From positions 1 through 36,844 of the forward strand of contig NZ_JAGLBB010000030.1 in NCBI RefSeq assembly GCF_018260555.1: 36,844 nt of DNA, given 5' to 3'. A program made the translations under genes and the position numbers. This DNA is from Deinococcus sp. (GTDB taxonomy: Bacteria > Deinococcota > Deinococci > Deinococcales > Deinococcaceae). The notes under the pieces were generated by a model. The model did not search any database and was not told where the DNA came from. It was given only the letters and a program-made list of their open reading frames with translations. Of this stretch, positions 1-9,629 are shown in pieces (the stretch's first letter is position 1; each line of letters begins with the position of its first letter).

Positions 1-77
1 GCAGTTTGGGCAGGGAGTCTCGCTGATGGTCCACCTTACCCAATCGACTCCCGGAAGTCACCCTGCTGAGCAGTTAC
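1..77 (-). mobile_element. Insertion sequence end (partial, runs off the left edge)
   Basis: Bases 60-77 read ACCCTGCTGAGCAGTTAC, whose reverse complement is identical to the 18-bp left end of the small element at 34673-34863. This marks 77 as the outer end of a related element. On the minus strand a GTG at 32-34 follows an AAGG purine run and begins V-D-H-Q-R-D-S-L-P-K-L, which looks like the N-terminus of a transposase leaving the window, so this is probably the 5' end of a full IS. The family is not certain; the related copy has an 8-bp target duplication. The other end and most of the transposase are outside the window. Confidence 0.6.
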
Positions 78-130
78 AGCTAAACAATCTGGAAATGCGA
101 TCCCCGGCCATTTCGCGTTGATGGGGGAGA

Positions 131-164
131 GGGGCGGCCCTGGATTCCCCCTCCAGTCCGCCCC
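131..164. terminator. GC-rich stem-loop downstream of the carB operon
   Basis: GGGGCGG (131-137) pairs with CCGCCCC (158-164), with an inner CTGGA/TCCAG stem. It lies 35 bases beyond the stop of the minus-strand carB-linked gene and could end that transcript. There is no clear T-run on the minus-strand side, so the terminator call is weak. Bases 78-198 otherwise hold nothing I recognise. Confidence 0.3.
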
Positions 165-198
165 CCGTCACCACCCCGCGCCCCAGCAGAAGCGGGCG

Positions 199-612
199 TC
201 AGATGCCAAACCACACCACGAGTCGCGCCGCTCGTTCATTCGTCTCGTGGGTTTGCGCGAGGGCGTGCCATGCGCGGATGAAGTCCGTTTCCGCGTACTC
301 CTCGTAGGCGTGCGGGGGGATGCGCTCGCGTTCCTCGGCAGTCAGCCATAGCGCGGCGTTCAGCAGCAGCGGGAGTTCCTGTGTGGTGATGAACGTCGCC
401 CCGCCGATCTCTCGCGCGTGGGCGGTCACCTGTTCGTCGTACCGGTCGCGCAGGACGTCGGAAACGTCGGGGGGCAGACCCCGGTCTGCGAGGCCTGCCC
501 CCTGAAGTGCCAGCCTGAAGCGGTGGGCTGATCCGAGCTGGAAGGTGGCGACAGGCCACCAGTGTCCGCCGACCTCCCTGATTTCGCAGTGGAGGTCGGC
601 GGTGAGGCTCAT
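199..612 (-). CDS. Hypothetical protein coupled to carB
   Basis: A 137-aa soluble protein that I do not recognise. It is acidic, has no signal peptide or membrane segment, is rich in Trp and Tyr in its N-terminal half (GGHWWPVATF), and ends with a hydrophobic R-L-V-V-W-F-G-I. Its ATG is one base after the carB stop codon (TGA-C-ATG on the minus strand), so it is almost certainly co-transcribed and translationally coupled with carB. That does not prove a role in pyrimidine or arginine metabolism. Codon usage matches the neighbouring Deinococcus genes. Function unknown. Confidence 0.75.
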   Translation of the reverse strand: MSLTADLHCEIREVGGHWWPVATFQLGSAHRFRLALQGAGLADRGLPPDVSDVLRDRYDEQVTAHAREIGGATFITTQELPLLLNAALWLTAEERERIPPHAYEEYAETDFIRAWHALAQTHETNERAARLVVWFGI

Positions 613-613
613 G

Positions 614-3703
<3,090 letters not shown>

Positions 3704-3780
3704 TCCAGAGAATGAGCCTAACACGCCCGGACGCCCGGCGGCGTAAGGGCGTCTGCAAACTTATGCAGGGCCGCAGGGGA

Positions 3781-4363
3781 TTACAGTCCGCGCAGCAGCC
3801 CCGCCGCTGTCAGCAGGAGCGTCGCGCCGATCAGCAGGTCCAGTACCCGCCACGCACGCGGGCGGGCCATGACCGGAGCCAGGGCGCGGCCCGCCACGGC
3901 CAGCGTGAAAAACCAAGCCCAGGACGCCAGGACCGTGCCCAGCAGGAACGCCGTGCGTCCGCTGCCGCTCAGGCCCGCGCTGGCCCCGCCGATCAGCACG
4001 ACCGTGTCCAGCAGCGCGTGCGGGTTCAGCAGACTGAAGGCCGCCGCCGTGCCGATCACGCGGGCGGGCGCGGTGACTGTCCCGTCCACTGCACCGCCCG
4101 GCGCGGCGTGCAGGCCCGCGTGATCGGCCTTCAGGGCGGCGCGCAGGGACCGCAGGCCGTACCACGTCAGGAACGCCGCGCCCAGCAGCGTGCCCGCCGT
4201 CACCAGCGTCGGGTGGCGGGCCAGCAGGCCGCCCACGCCCAGCACGCCCAGCGTGATCAGGACCGTGTCGAACGCCGCGCAGGCCAGCGCCGCCAGCAGC
4301 GCCCAGCGCCGCGCGAGCCCCTGGCGCAGCACGAACGCGTTCTGCGGGCCGATGGCGACAACG
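3781..4363 (-). pseudogene. LysE/ArgO-family amino-acid exporter, 5'-truncated
   Basis: The family exports basic amino acids (lysine, arginine) through the inner membrane. The remaining sequence starts within the hallmark first-helix motif V-A-I-G-P-Q-N-A-F-V-L-R-Q-G and runs through the rest of the fold, including the N-P-H-A-L-L-D-T motif and the last hydrophobic helices, to TAA at 3781. In LysE/ArgO proteins about 16 residues of hydrophobic helix precede that motif. Here they are missing, and upstream sequence is antisense to the aminotransferase. The first upstream ATG (complement of 4398-4400) would add only a polar MSAPSTPRSAPS and no membrane helix. I read it as a pseudogene made by deletion; low-level translation of a non-inserting protein cannot be excluded. 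Confidence 0.8.
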
Positions 4364-5281
4364 CTGGGCGCGGACCTGGGCGTGGACGGCGCAGACATCA
4401 CCGTCACGTGCGGCGCGACCGAGGCGCTGGATGTCCTGGCGTTGTCCCTGTACGGGCCGGGCGACGAGGTCCTGATGCTCGAACCGGTGTTCGACGTGTA
4501 TATCCCGCAGGCGCGGCTGGCCGGCGCGACGCCCGTGACCGTCCCCATGCGTCTGGACCCGGTGACCGGCTGGTCCTTTGACCCCGGCGCGCTGGGAGCA
4601 GCGGTCACGCCGCGCACGCGGGCGCTGCTGCTGAACAGTCCCTTTAACCCCACCGGGACGGTGTTCACGCCGGACGAACTGGCGGACATCGTGGCCCTGG
4701 CCCGCCAGCACGACCTGTGGATCATCAGTGACGAGGTGTACGACGAACTGTACTTCGGGGAGCGGCCCGTCAGCGTGCGGACCCTCGCGCCGGAACGGAC
4801 CTTCACGGTCGGCAGCGCCGGCAAGCGCCTGGAAGCGACCGGCTGGCGCGTCGGCTGGATCGCCGCGCCCCCCGGCCTCGGCGCGGGCCTGAGCGGCATG
4901 CGGCAGCTCACGTCCTTCTGCTCGCCCGCGCCCCTTCAGGCGGCGGTGGCGGCCGCGCTGCCCATCGCCCGGCAGGACGGCTTCTATGACACCCTGCGCG
5001 CCGGGTACGCCGAGCGCCTGGCGCTGCTGTCCGGGGGCCTGCGCGACCTGGGGGCCAGCGTGTTCGAGCCGCGCGGCACGTACTTCCTGACCGCGCGGCA
5101 CACCCACTGGACGGCCGGGTCCCTGGTCGAGCAGGCGGGCGTGGCCGTCATTCCCGGCGAGGCCTTCTACGTCCGGCACACCGCTCCACAGGGCCTGCTG
5201 CGCGTGGCGTTCTGCAAGTCCACCGAGGACATTCACCTGGCGCTGGAGCGCCTGGAACGCTACGTGCGCTCGCAGTCCTGA
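4364..5281 (+). pseudogene. PLP-dependent class I/II aminotransferase, 5'-truncated
   Basis: A fold-type I aminotransferase related to the methionine/kynurenine type (YbdL-like). Recognisable homology starts at L-G-A-D-L-G-V-D-G-A-D-I-T-V-T-C-G-A-T-E-A and includes the N-S-P-F-N-P-T-G-T motif, the S-D-E-V-Y-D cofactor motif, and the PLP lysine in S-A-G-K-R. The C-terminal domain is intact to TGA at 5279-5281. About 305 residues remain of roughly 385-390; the N-terminal arm and the start of the large domain (about 85 residues) are missing. Upstream sequence is the antisense of lysE. An ATG at 4352 could start a short form, but that codon lies in the antisense of the exporter motif and is probably accidental. 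The active site normally needs the missing N-terminal segment, so I call it a pseudogene. Confidence 0.8.
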
Positions 5282-5373
5282 CGCACGGTACGCGCCGGAA
5301 CGTAAATCCCCCATGAAGGTCACCGCGCGTTTTTGTAAAGAACCCCGCCTTACGCCGCGCCCCCGGTCCTGAC

Positions 5374-5379
5374 TATGCT
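5374..5379 (+). promoter_or_regulatory. Leaderless -10 box (TATGCT)
   Basis: TATGCT lies exactly six bases before the ATG at 5386, the TANNNT-N6-ATG arrangement typical of leaderless Deinococcus transcripts. No Shine-Dalgarno sequence is present. I see no convincing -35 box at standard spacing. Confidence 0.6.
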
Positions 5380-5385
5380 CGGGGC

Positions 5386-5862
5386 ATGAAGAAGACCCTC
5401 CTCGGCCTCCTGGCGATCACTGCCGTTTCCTCTGCCTCCGCAGCCAACTACGTGGGCGGCTCGGTCGGTTCCGGCGCGACCCTGCACTACCAGACGGACC
5501 TGACCGGCTCCAGCGCCATGCGCTACAGCCTGAACCTGGACGCCACGAACTTCAACTTCAACTACCTTGCCGTGGGCGGCAGCGTGGACTACCTGGGTGA
5601 CTTCACGGGCACCGGCGCCGCGCTGGGCGGCCTGACCCCCTACTACGGCCTGGGTCTGGGCGCCGGGGTGGCCCTGGGCAACGGCGGCGGCGTGAGCCTC
5701 TACCCGCACGGCACGCTGGGCCTGCGCTACAACGTCACGGACCCCCTGAGCATCTTCGTGGAAGGCAACGTGGGCCCCAGCATCAGCGTGGGCGGCACGA
5801 ACGCCAGCAGGGTGGCTGTCGGCGGTGGCGCGCGCATCGGCCTGAACTACCGCCTGCCCTGA
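5386..5862 (+). CDS. Small exported beta-rich (outer-membrane-like) protein
   Basis: A 158-aa protein with a clean signal peptide (MKKTLLGLLAITAVSSASA, cleavage about residue 19). The mature part is glycine-rich with alternating polar and hydrophobic residues, as in short beta-barrels (for example the end G-G-G-A-R-I-G-L-N-Y-R-L-P). It probably sits in the outer membrane or periplasm. It resembles the next gene in layout (signal peptide, repeated aromatic/glycine strands, R-I-G-x-x-Y-x-L-x end), suggesting tandem paralogues. Start: ATG at 5386 with a -10 box six bases upstream. No specific function can be assigned. Confidence 0.85.
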   Translation: MKKTLLGLLAITAVSSASAANYVGGSVGSGATLHYQTDLTGSSAMRYSLNLDATNFNFNYLAVGGSVDYLGDFTGTGAALGGLTPYYGLGLGAGVALGNGGGVSLYPHGTLGLRYNVTDPLSIFVEGNVGPSISVGGTNASRVAVGGGARIGLNYRLP

Positions 5863-5933
5863 TCCATCCGCGCGGGCAGCCACGCCCGTCCTGAACCCCC
5901 AACGAACCCCCCGACGAACCCACCAACGAACAC

Positions 5934-5969
5934 AGAGGCGAATGACCCCCGCAGCGGGCATTCGCCTCT
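5934..5969 (+). terminator. Stem-loop between the two barrel genes
   Basis: AGAGGCGAATG (5934-5944) pairs perfectly over 11 bp with CATTCGCCTCT (5959-5969) around a 14-nt loop, followed by a short pyrimidine run (TCTTCGTCTC). It is placed to end the 5386-5862 transcript. Just before it (5900-5930) ACGAAC recurs three times. Confidence 0.6.
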
Positions 5970-6005
5970 CTTCGTCTCGGGGGAACGGGGGCTGGTCATC
6001 TTCGC

Positions 6006-6034
6006 TTGCGCTCATGAGACCGCGCCGTTACTCT
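6006..6034 (+). promoter_or_regulatory. Promoter of the second barrel gene
   Basis: TTGCGC (6006-6011), a 17-nt spacer, then TACTCT (6029-6034), nine bases before the ATG at 6044. Spacing and boxes fit a housekeeping sigma-factor promoter producing an mRNA with almost no leader. Confidence 0.5.
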
Positions 6035-6043
6035 CTTCGGGAT

Positions 6044-6595
6044 ATGAAGAAATCCCTCATGATCCTCCTTGCCCTGAGCACCGTTTCTACCGCCGCCGCC
6101 GACAGCCTTGGCCTGAGCGGCGCCTACCTGAAAGGCTTCTACCGCGTCGATGGCAAGAATACCGATGTGGATGGCTCGGCCGCGATCGGCCTGAGCTACA
6201 CCTACGATATCGGTAGCGCGTCCGCCGTGCGTGCCGAACTGGAACTGCTGCCCAACCTGTACGAGACTAAGAAGCTGGGCTTTGGCGGCGAGTTCACCTA
6301 CCTGCGCTCCGTCATGACCAGTGATATGACCGACGTGTACCTGGGCGGCGGCCTCGGCCTGAACACGGTTTCCGAGACCTCGCAGGGCGTGACTGTCCGT
6401 GCCACGGCCATCAACCCCACGCTGCTCGTCGGTGCGCGCTTCGCGGTAGCTCCCGGCTTTAGCGCCTTCGCAGAGTTCGCCGGTGGTCCTTCCTTCCTGC
6501 GTGGCAGTGTCGGCAACGGCACGGCAAGCGTCAGCACCTCGCTGACGGGCGCGTTCATCAAGCCGCGCATCGGCGTTGCGTACAACCTGCGCTGA
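6044..6595 (+). CDS. Exported outer-membrane beta-barrel-like protein
   Basis: A 183-aa protein with signal peptide MKKSLMILLALSTVSTAAA (cut about residue 19). The mature chain has about eight glycine/aromatic amphipathic strands (for example Y-L-G-G-G-L-G-L-N, L-L-V-G-A-R-F-A-V, P-R-I-G-V-A-Y-N-L-R), consistent with a small outer-membrane barrel of the OmpX/OmpW size class. A longer in-frame reading starts at 5942, but the leader it would add is not protein-like and crosses the terminator hairpin, so ATG 6044 is preferred. It has its own promoter and follows the similar gene at 5386. Function unknown. Confidence 0.85.
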   Translation: MKKSLMILLALSTVSTAAADSLGLSGAYLKGFYRVDGKNTDVDGSAAIGLSYTYDIGSASAVRAELELLPNLYETKKLGFGGEFTYLRSVMTSDMTDVYLGGGLGLNTVSETSQGVTVRATAINPTLLVGARFAVAPGFSAFAEFAGGPSFLRGSVGNGTASVSTSLTGAFIKPRIGVAYNLR

Positions 6596-6613
6596 TCTGC
6601 GCGCATTTTTCCG

Positions 6614-6632
6614 GGGCCGCCGTGTGCGGCCC
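6614..6632 (+). terminator. Intrinsic terminator after the barrel gene
   Basis: GGGCCGC (6614-6620) and GCGGCCC (6626-6632) form a perfect 7-bp stem with loop CGTGT, followed by TTTATC. It lies 18 bases after the stop codon. Confidence 0.7.
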
Positions 6633-6669
6633 TTTATCACTGCCTGTACGAGCGAACTGGACACCCGGC

Positions 6670-6699
6670 TTGACCCTGCGGGTGGCAGACTGCTACTCT
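6670..6699 (+). promoter_or_regulatory. argG promoter
   Basis: TTGACC (6670-6675), an 18-nt spacer and TACTCT (6694-6699). Transcription would begin near 6705-6707, within the palindromic block that follows, and give an argG leader of about 185 nt. Confidence 0.6.
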
Positions 6700-6703
6700 C
6701 GCT

Positions 6704-6745
6704 GCATAGCTATGCGATTTTAGCGCATAACCATACATTTACATG
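6704..6745 (+). promoter_or_regulatory. Palindromic operator block, candidate ARG boxes
   Basis: Directly at the predicted start of transcription are GCATAGCTATGC (6704-6715, perfect 12-bp palindrome) and an overlapping 19-bp palindrome with arms TATGCG (6711-6716) and CGCATA (6724-6729) around the AT-rich centre ATTTTAG. A weaker CAT-ACATTTA-CATG repeat follows (6732-6745). The AT-rich centre and 18-19 bp size resemble ArgR operators, and the position suits repression. That the ligand is ArgR is inference. Confidence 0.45.
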
Positions 6746-6769
6746 CAGACTCTAACCCTCCGACGCTGA
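6743..6769 (+). promoter_or_regulatory. Mini-ORF in the argG leader (MQTLTLRR)
   Basis: An eight-codon reading frame, ATG at 6743 to TGA at 6767-6769, ends in two consecutive arginine codons (CGA CGC). It lies between the argG promoter and a stem-loop (CCGCCTG 6774-6780 with CAGGCGG 6797-6803). This is the layout expected of an arginine-sensing leader peptide. It has no Shine-Dalgarno sequence and could be chance. Confidence 0.3.
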
Positions 6770-6891
6770 CCGACCGCCTGACCCCACCCGGGGCCACAGG
6801 CGGCGTGCTCACGCCCGGAGGGCCTTGTGCTGCTCACTTCAGACCAACCGCTCCAGACCAACACTTCACACGAACAGGGGAGAATCAGACC

Positions 6892-8118
6892 ATGACCAAG
6901 GAAAAGATCGTGCTTGCATACAGCGGCGGCCTGGACACCAGCATCATCCTCAAGTGGCTCCAGACGGAAAAGAACTACGACGTGGTCTGCTTCACCGCCG
7001 ACCTGGGTCAGGGTGACGAGGTCGAGGAAGCCCGCGTCAAGGCCCTGAACACCGGCGCCGTCGCCGCCTACGCGCTGGACCTGCGCGAGGAGTTCGTGCG
7101 GGACTACGTGTTCCCCATGTTCCGCTCGTCGGCGCTGTACGAGGGGTACTACCTGCTGGGCACCAGCATTGCCCGCCCGCTGATCGCCAAGAAGATGGTC
7201 GAGATCGCCGGGAAGGAAGGCGCGGTGGCCGTGTCGCACGGCGCGACCGGTAAGGGCAACGATCAGGTGCGGTTCGAGATGACCGCCTACGCCCTGAACC
7301 CCGATATCGTCACGGTCGCCCCGTGGCGCGACTGGGAATTCCAGGGCCGCGCGGACCTCGAAACCTTCGCCCGTGAGCACGGCATTCCGGTGCCCACCAC
7401 CAAGAAGGACCCCTGGAGCACCGACGCGAACCTGCTGCACATCAGTTACGAGGGCGGCATTCTGGAGGACCCGTGGGCCGAGCCGCCCGCCCACATGTTC
7501 AAGCTCACGGTGGACCCCGCCGACGCGCCCAGCGAGCCCGAGTACGTGGAAATCGAGTTCCTGAACGGTGATCCCGTCGCCATCAACGGCGAGCAACTGA
7601 GCCCCGCTGCGCTGCTGGCCCGGGCGAACGAACTGGGCGGCAAACACGGCGTGGGCCGCCTGGATCTGGTGGAAAACCGCTTTGTGGGCATGAAATCACG
7701 CGGCGTGTACGAAACGCCCGGCGGCACGGTCCTGTACCACGCCCGCCGCGCCGTCGAGAGTCTCACCCTGGACCGCGAGGTCCTGCACCAGCGCGACCAG
7801 CTGGGACCCAAGTACGCGGAACTGGTGTACAACGGCTTCTGGTTCGCCCCGGAACGCGAGGCGCTCCAGGTGTACTTCGATCACGTCGCCAGCAGCGTCA
7901 CCGGAACCGCCCGCCTGAAACTGTTCAAGGGCAACTGCGTCACCGTGGGCCGCAAGGCCCCCCACAGCCTGTACGACAAGGACCTCGTGAGCTTCGAGGC
8001 GGGCGGCGACTACAACCAGCACGACGCCGGCGCGTTCATCAAACTCAACGCCTTGCGCATGCGCGTCCAGGCCCGCGTGCAGGCCAAAGCCGAAGCCAAG
8101 GAAACCGCCCAGGTCTGA
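6892..8118 (+). CDS. argG: Argininosuccinate synthase
   Basis: It joins citrulline and aspartate with ATP to give argininosuccinate, the penultimate arginine step, in the cytoplasm. The 408-aa protein opens MTKEKIVLAYSGGLDTSII, containing the PP-loop ATP pyrophosphatase motif S-G-G-L-D-T-S. It also has the conserved V-S-H-G-A-T-G-K-G-N-D-Q-V-R-F and Y-E-G-G-I-L-E-D-P segments. Length matches the family (about 400). The ATG at 6892 follows AGGGGAGAA; upstream in-frame codons give unrelated sequence. It heads a probable operon with the zinc-ribbon gene, two GNATs and argH. The leader contains palindromes and a mini-ORF with Arg codons, suggesting arginine control. Confidence 0.97.
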   Translation: MTKEKIVLAYSGGLDTSIILKWLQTEKNYDVVCFTADLGQGDEVEEARVKALNTGAVAAYALDLREEFVRDYVFPMFRSSALYEGYYLLGTSIARPLIAKKMVEIAGKEGAVAVSHGATGKGNDQVRFEMTAYALNPDIVTVAPWRDWEFQGRADLETFAREHGIPVPTTKKDPWSTDANLLHISYEGGILEDPWAEPPAHMFKLTVDPADAPSEPEYVEIEFLNGDPVAINGEQLSPAALLARANELGGKHGVGRLDLVENRFVGMKSRGVYETPGGTVLYHARRAVESLTLDREVLHQRDQLGPKYAELVYNGFWFAPEREALQVYFDHVASSVTGTARLKLFKGNCVTVGRKAPHSLYDKDLVSFEAGGDYNQHDAGAFIKLNALRMRVQARVQAKAEAKETAQV

Positions 8119-8164
8119 CCCTTAGGGGTGCACGACCATCTCTGCACCGCGAGGGAGGAACGCC

Positions 8165-8584
8165 GTGACACCACAAGCACCGTTCAAACGTCGGATCCTC
8201 CTGGGTACGAAGGGCCGCAGCAGTCACTACGTCTGCTTCGACTGCCGGAAACAGTTTGCCAAACCGACCAGTTCGACTGTGGTTCGTGACGCGCTGGGTA
8301 AACCGATGCGTTCTGGGGGCGGCTTCGACTCCGGCGCCGCAGAATTCAAGTGTCCACAGTGTGGTCAGCCCCTGACTCACCTGGGCAAGAACTTCAGGGC
8401 GCCCGTTCAGAGCGATGTAGAGGGATGGGAAGTCGCACGCCGTCTGGTGAACGCCGGATTCAGGTACGCATACACCTGGGGGCCTTATCCGACGCGTCTC
8501 CGGGACGTTCCGGCATTCATTGAGCAGAACAGCTGCAAATCCGCAGGTGAACGTCTCCTCGACCAGTGGAAGGGTCAATCGTGA
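8165..8584 (+). CDS. Zinc-ribbon hypothetical protein in the argGH operon
   Basis: A 139-aa protein starting at GTG 8165 after a strong GAGGGAGGAA ribosome binding site. Two C-x2-C knuckles (Y-V-C-F-D-C and F-K-C-P-Q-C) about 37 residues apart predict one zinc-ribbon fold. The C-terminal half (about 80-139) is basic and aromatic with no recognised domain. Its stop overlaps the start of the next GNAT by four bases (GTGA), so it is translated as part of the argG-argH operon. Its base composition is somewhat lower in GC than argG and argH, hinting at recent acquisition. No function can be assigned; nucleic-acid binding is a guess from the ribbon alone. A small stem-loop (8127-8148) precedes its RBS. 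Confidence 0.8.
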   Translation: MTPQAPFKRRILLGTKGRSSHYVCFDCRKQFAKPTSSTVVRDALGKPMRSGGGFDSGAAEFKCPQCGQPLTHLGKNFRAPVQSDVEGWEVARRLVNAGFRYAYTWGPYPTRLRDVPAFIEQNSCKSAGERLLDQWKGQS

Positions 8585-9063
8585 CGCTGCCCGCCGGATT
8601 CACCCTGCGCCTCGCTACGCCCGCTGACGCGGCCCTGATTCAGTCCCAGCGCACGGCCATGTTCACCGATATGGGCAGTGACGCGGCGGGGCTGAAGCGT
8701 GTGTATGAGGCGGGCGCCGCGTGGCACGCGCGCATGCTGGCCTGCGGCGCGTACACGGGTTTGCTGGTCGAGAGTGGGGGAGAGGTGATCGCCGGGGTGG
8801 GCATCCTCTGGACCGACTTGCCCCCGAACGCCGACACGGACAGCTCCGTGCGCGCGTACGTGCTGAACGTGTATGTGCGCCCGGAGCACCGGGGGCGGCG
8901 ACTGGCCCGCACGCTGATGCAGGCCGCGCTGGCCGAATGCCGGGCGCGGGGCGTGGACATCGTCACCCTGACCGCATCGGACGCCGGGCGGCCCACGTAC
9001 GAGGCGCTGGGCTTCGTGCCGCAGCGGGAAATGAAGCTGCTGCTCCCGCCGGTGAACCCGTGA
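8581..9063 (+). CDS. GNAT-family N-acetyltransferase
   Basis: A 160-aa acetyl-CoA-dependent acyltransferase. The GNAT core is visible: an N-terminal L-R-L-A-T-P-A-D-A strand, then V-L-N-V-Y-V-R-P-E-H-R-G-R-R-L-A with the R-G-x-x-L-A pyrophosphate-binding loop (about 100-110), and the C-terminal Y-E-A-L-G-F motif. GTG at 8581 overlaps the preceding stop by 4 bp with GGAAGG upstream. The next gene overlaps its own stop by the same GTGA arrangement. Substrate unknown. The operon context suggests an amino-acid-related substrate, but this is inference. Confidence 0.88.
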   Translation: MTLPAGFTLRLATPADAALIQSQRTAMFTDMGSDAAGLKRVYEAGAAWHARMLACGAYTGLLVESGGEVIAGVGILWTDLPPNADTDSSVRAYVLNVYVRPEHRGRRLARTLMQAALAECRARGVDIVTLTASDAGRPTYEALGFVPQREMKLLLPPVNP

Positions 9064-9629
9064 CGGGCGCCGCCCTGCGCCCCGTGAACCGCGACGACCT
9101 CGCGGGCTTTCACGCGGTCATGATGGCCGCCGGAATGGACTCCCGCTCCAGCTGGGCGCGGACCACGCCCGACGACCTGGAACGCTCTCTGTTCAGCCCC
9201 GGCGCGGGCGGGTTCCTGGCCGTGGGCGCAGGCGAGGTGTTGGGTTGCGTCGGCTACCGCCCTGATCTTTCCACCACGGGCGGCCCGCACACCCTGACCC
9301 TGAACAAGCTCGCCACCCACCCCACCGCGCGCGGCACCGGCCTGGGCCGCGCCCTGGTCTGGCAGGTCGAGCACGTGGCCCGCGCCGGCGGGTACGGGCG
9401 CGTGCTGCTGGCCGTTTCTCAGTTCAACCTGGATGTACTGCCCTTCTACGAGAAACTCGGCTACGTCGTGTCAGACGACCTGTACGCCCACGCGAACCCC
9501 AGTAGTCCGCCGCCGGTGGTGCTGGTCAAACCAATCTTTTCTCCTCTCTCCGGGGGAGTGGGGCCGGGGGTGAGGGGTTCCTTCACTGCCCTCCCGAGGA
9601 CGCAAGCCAATGACGAATACGCAGGATAA
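9060..9629 (+). CDS. GNAT-family N-acetyltransferase
   Basis: A 189-aa GNAT. The CoA loop is in T-H-P-T-A-R-G-T-G-L-G-R-A-L-V (about residues 84-98), followed by F-Y-E-K-L-G-Y. GTG at 9060 overlaps the previous stop by four bases. The last 30 residues, after V-V-L-V-K-P-I-F, are low-complexity and run 20 bp into argH, so the domain itself ends near residue 160 and the tail is probably incidental. Translation is coupled to argH. Substrate unknown. Confidence 0.85.
   Translation: MTGAALRPVNRDDLAGFHAVMMAAGMDSRSSWARTTPDDLERSLFSPGAGGFLAVGAGEVLGCVGYRPDLSTTGGPHTLTLNKLATHPTARGTGLGRALVWQVEHVARAGGYGRVLLAVSQFNLDVLPFYEKLGYVVSDDLYAHANPSSPPPVVLVKPIFSPLSGGVGPGVRGSFTALPRTQANDEYAG

Noticed and set aside
4190..4363. 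Treating 4190 as the aminotransferase start
   Set aside because: Its first 58 residues are the antisense of lysE and do not resemble any aminotransferase N-terminus.
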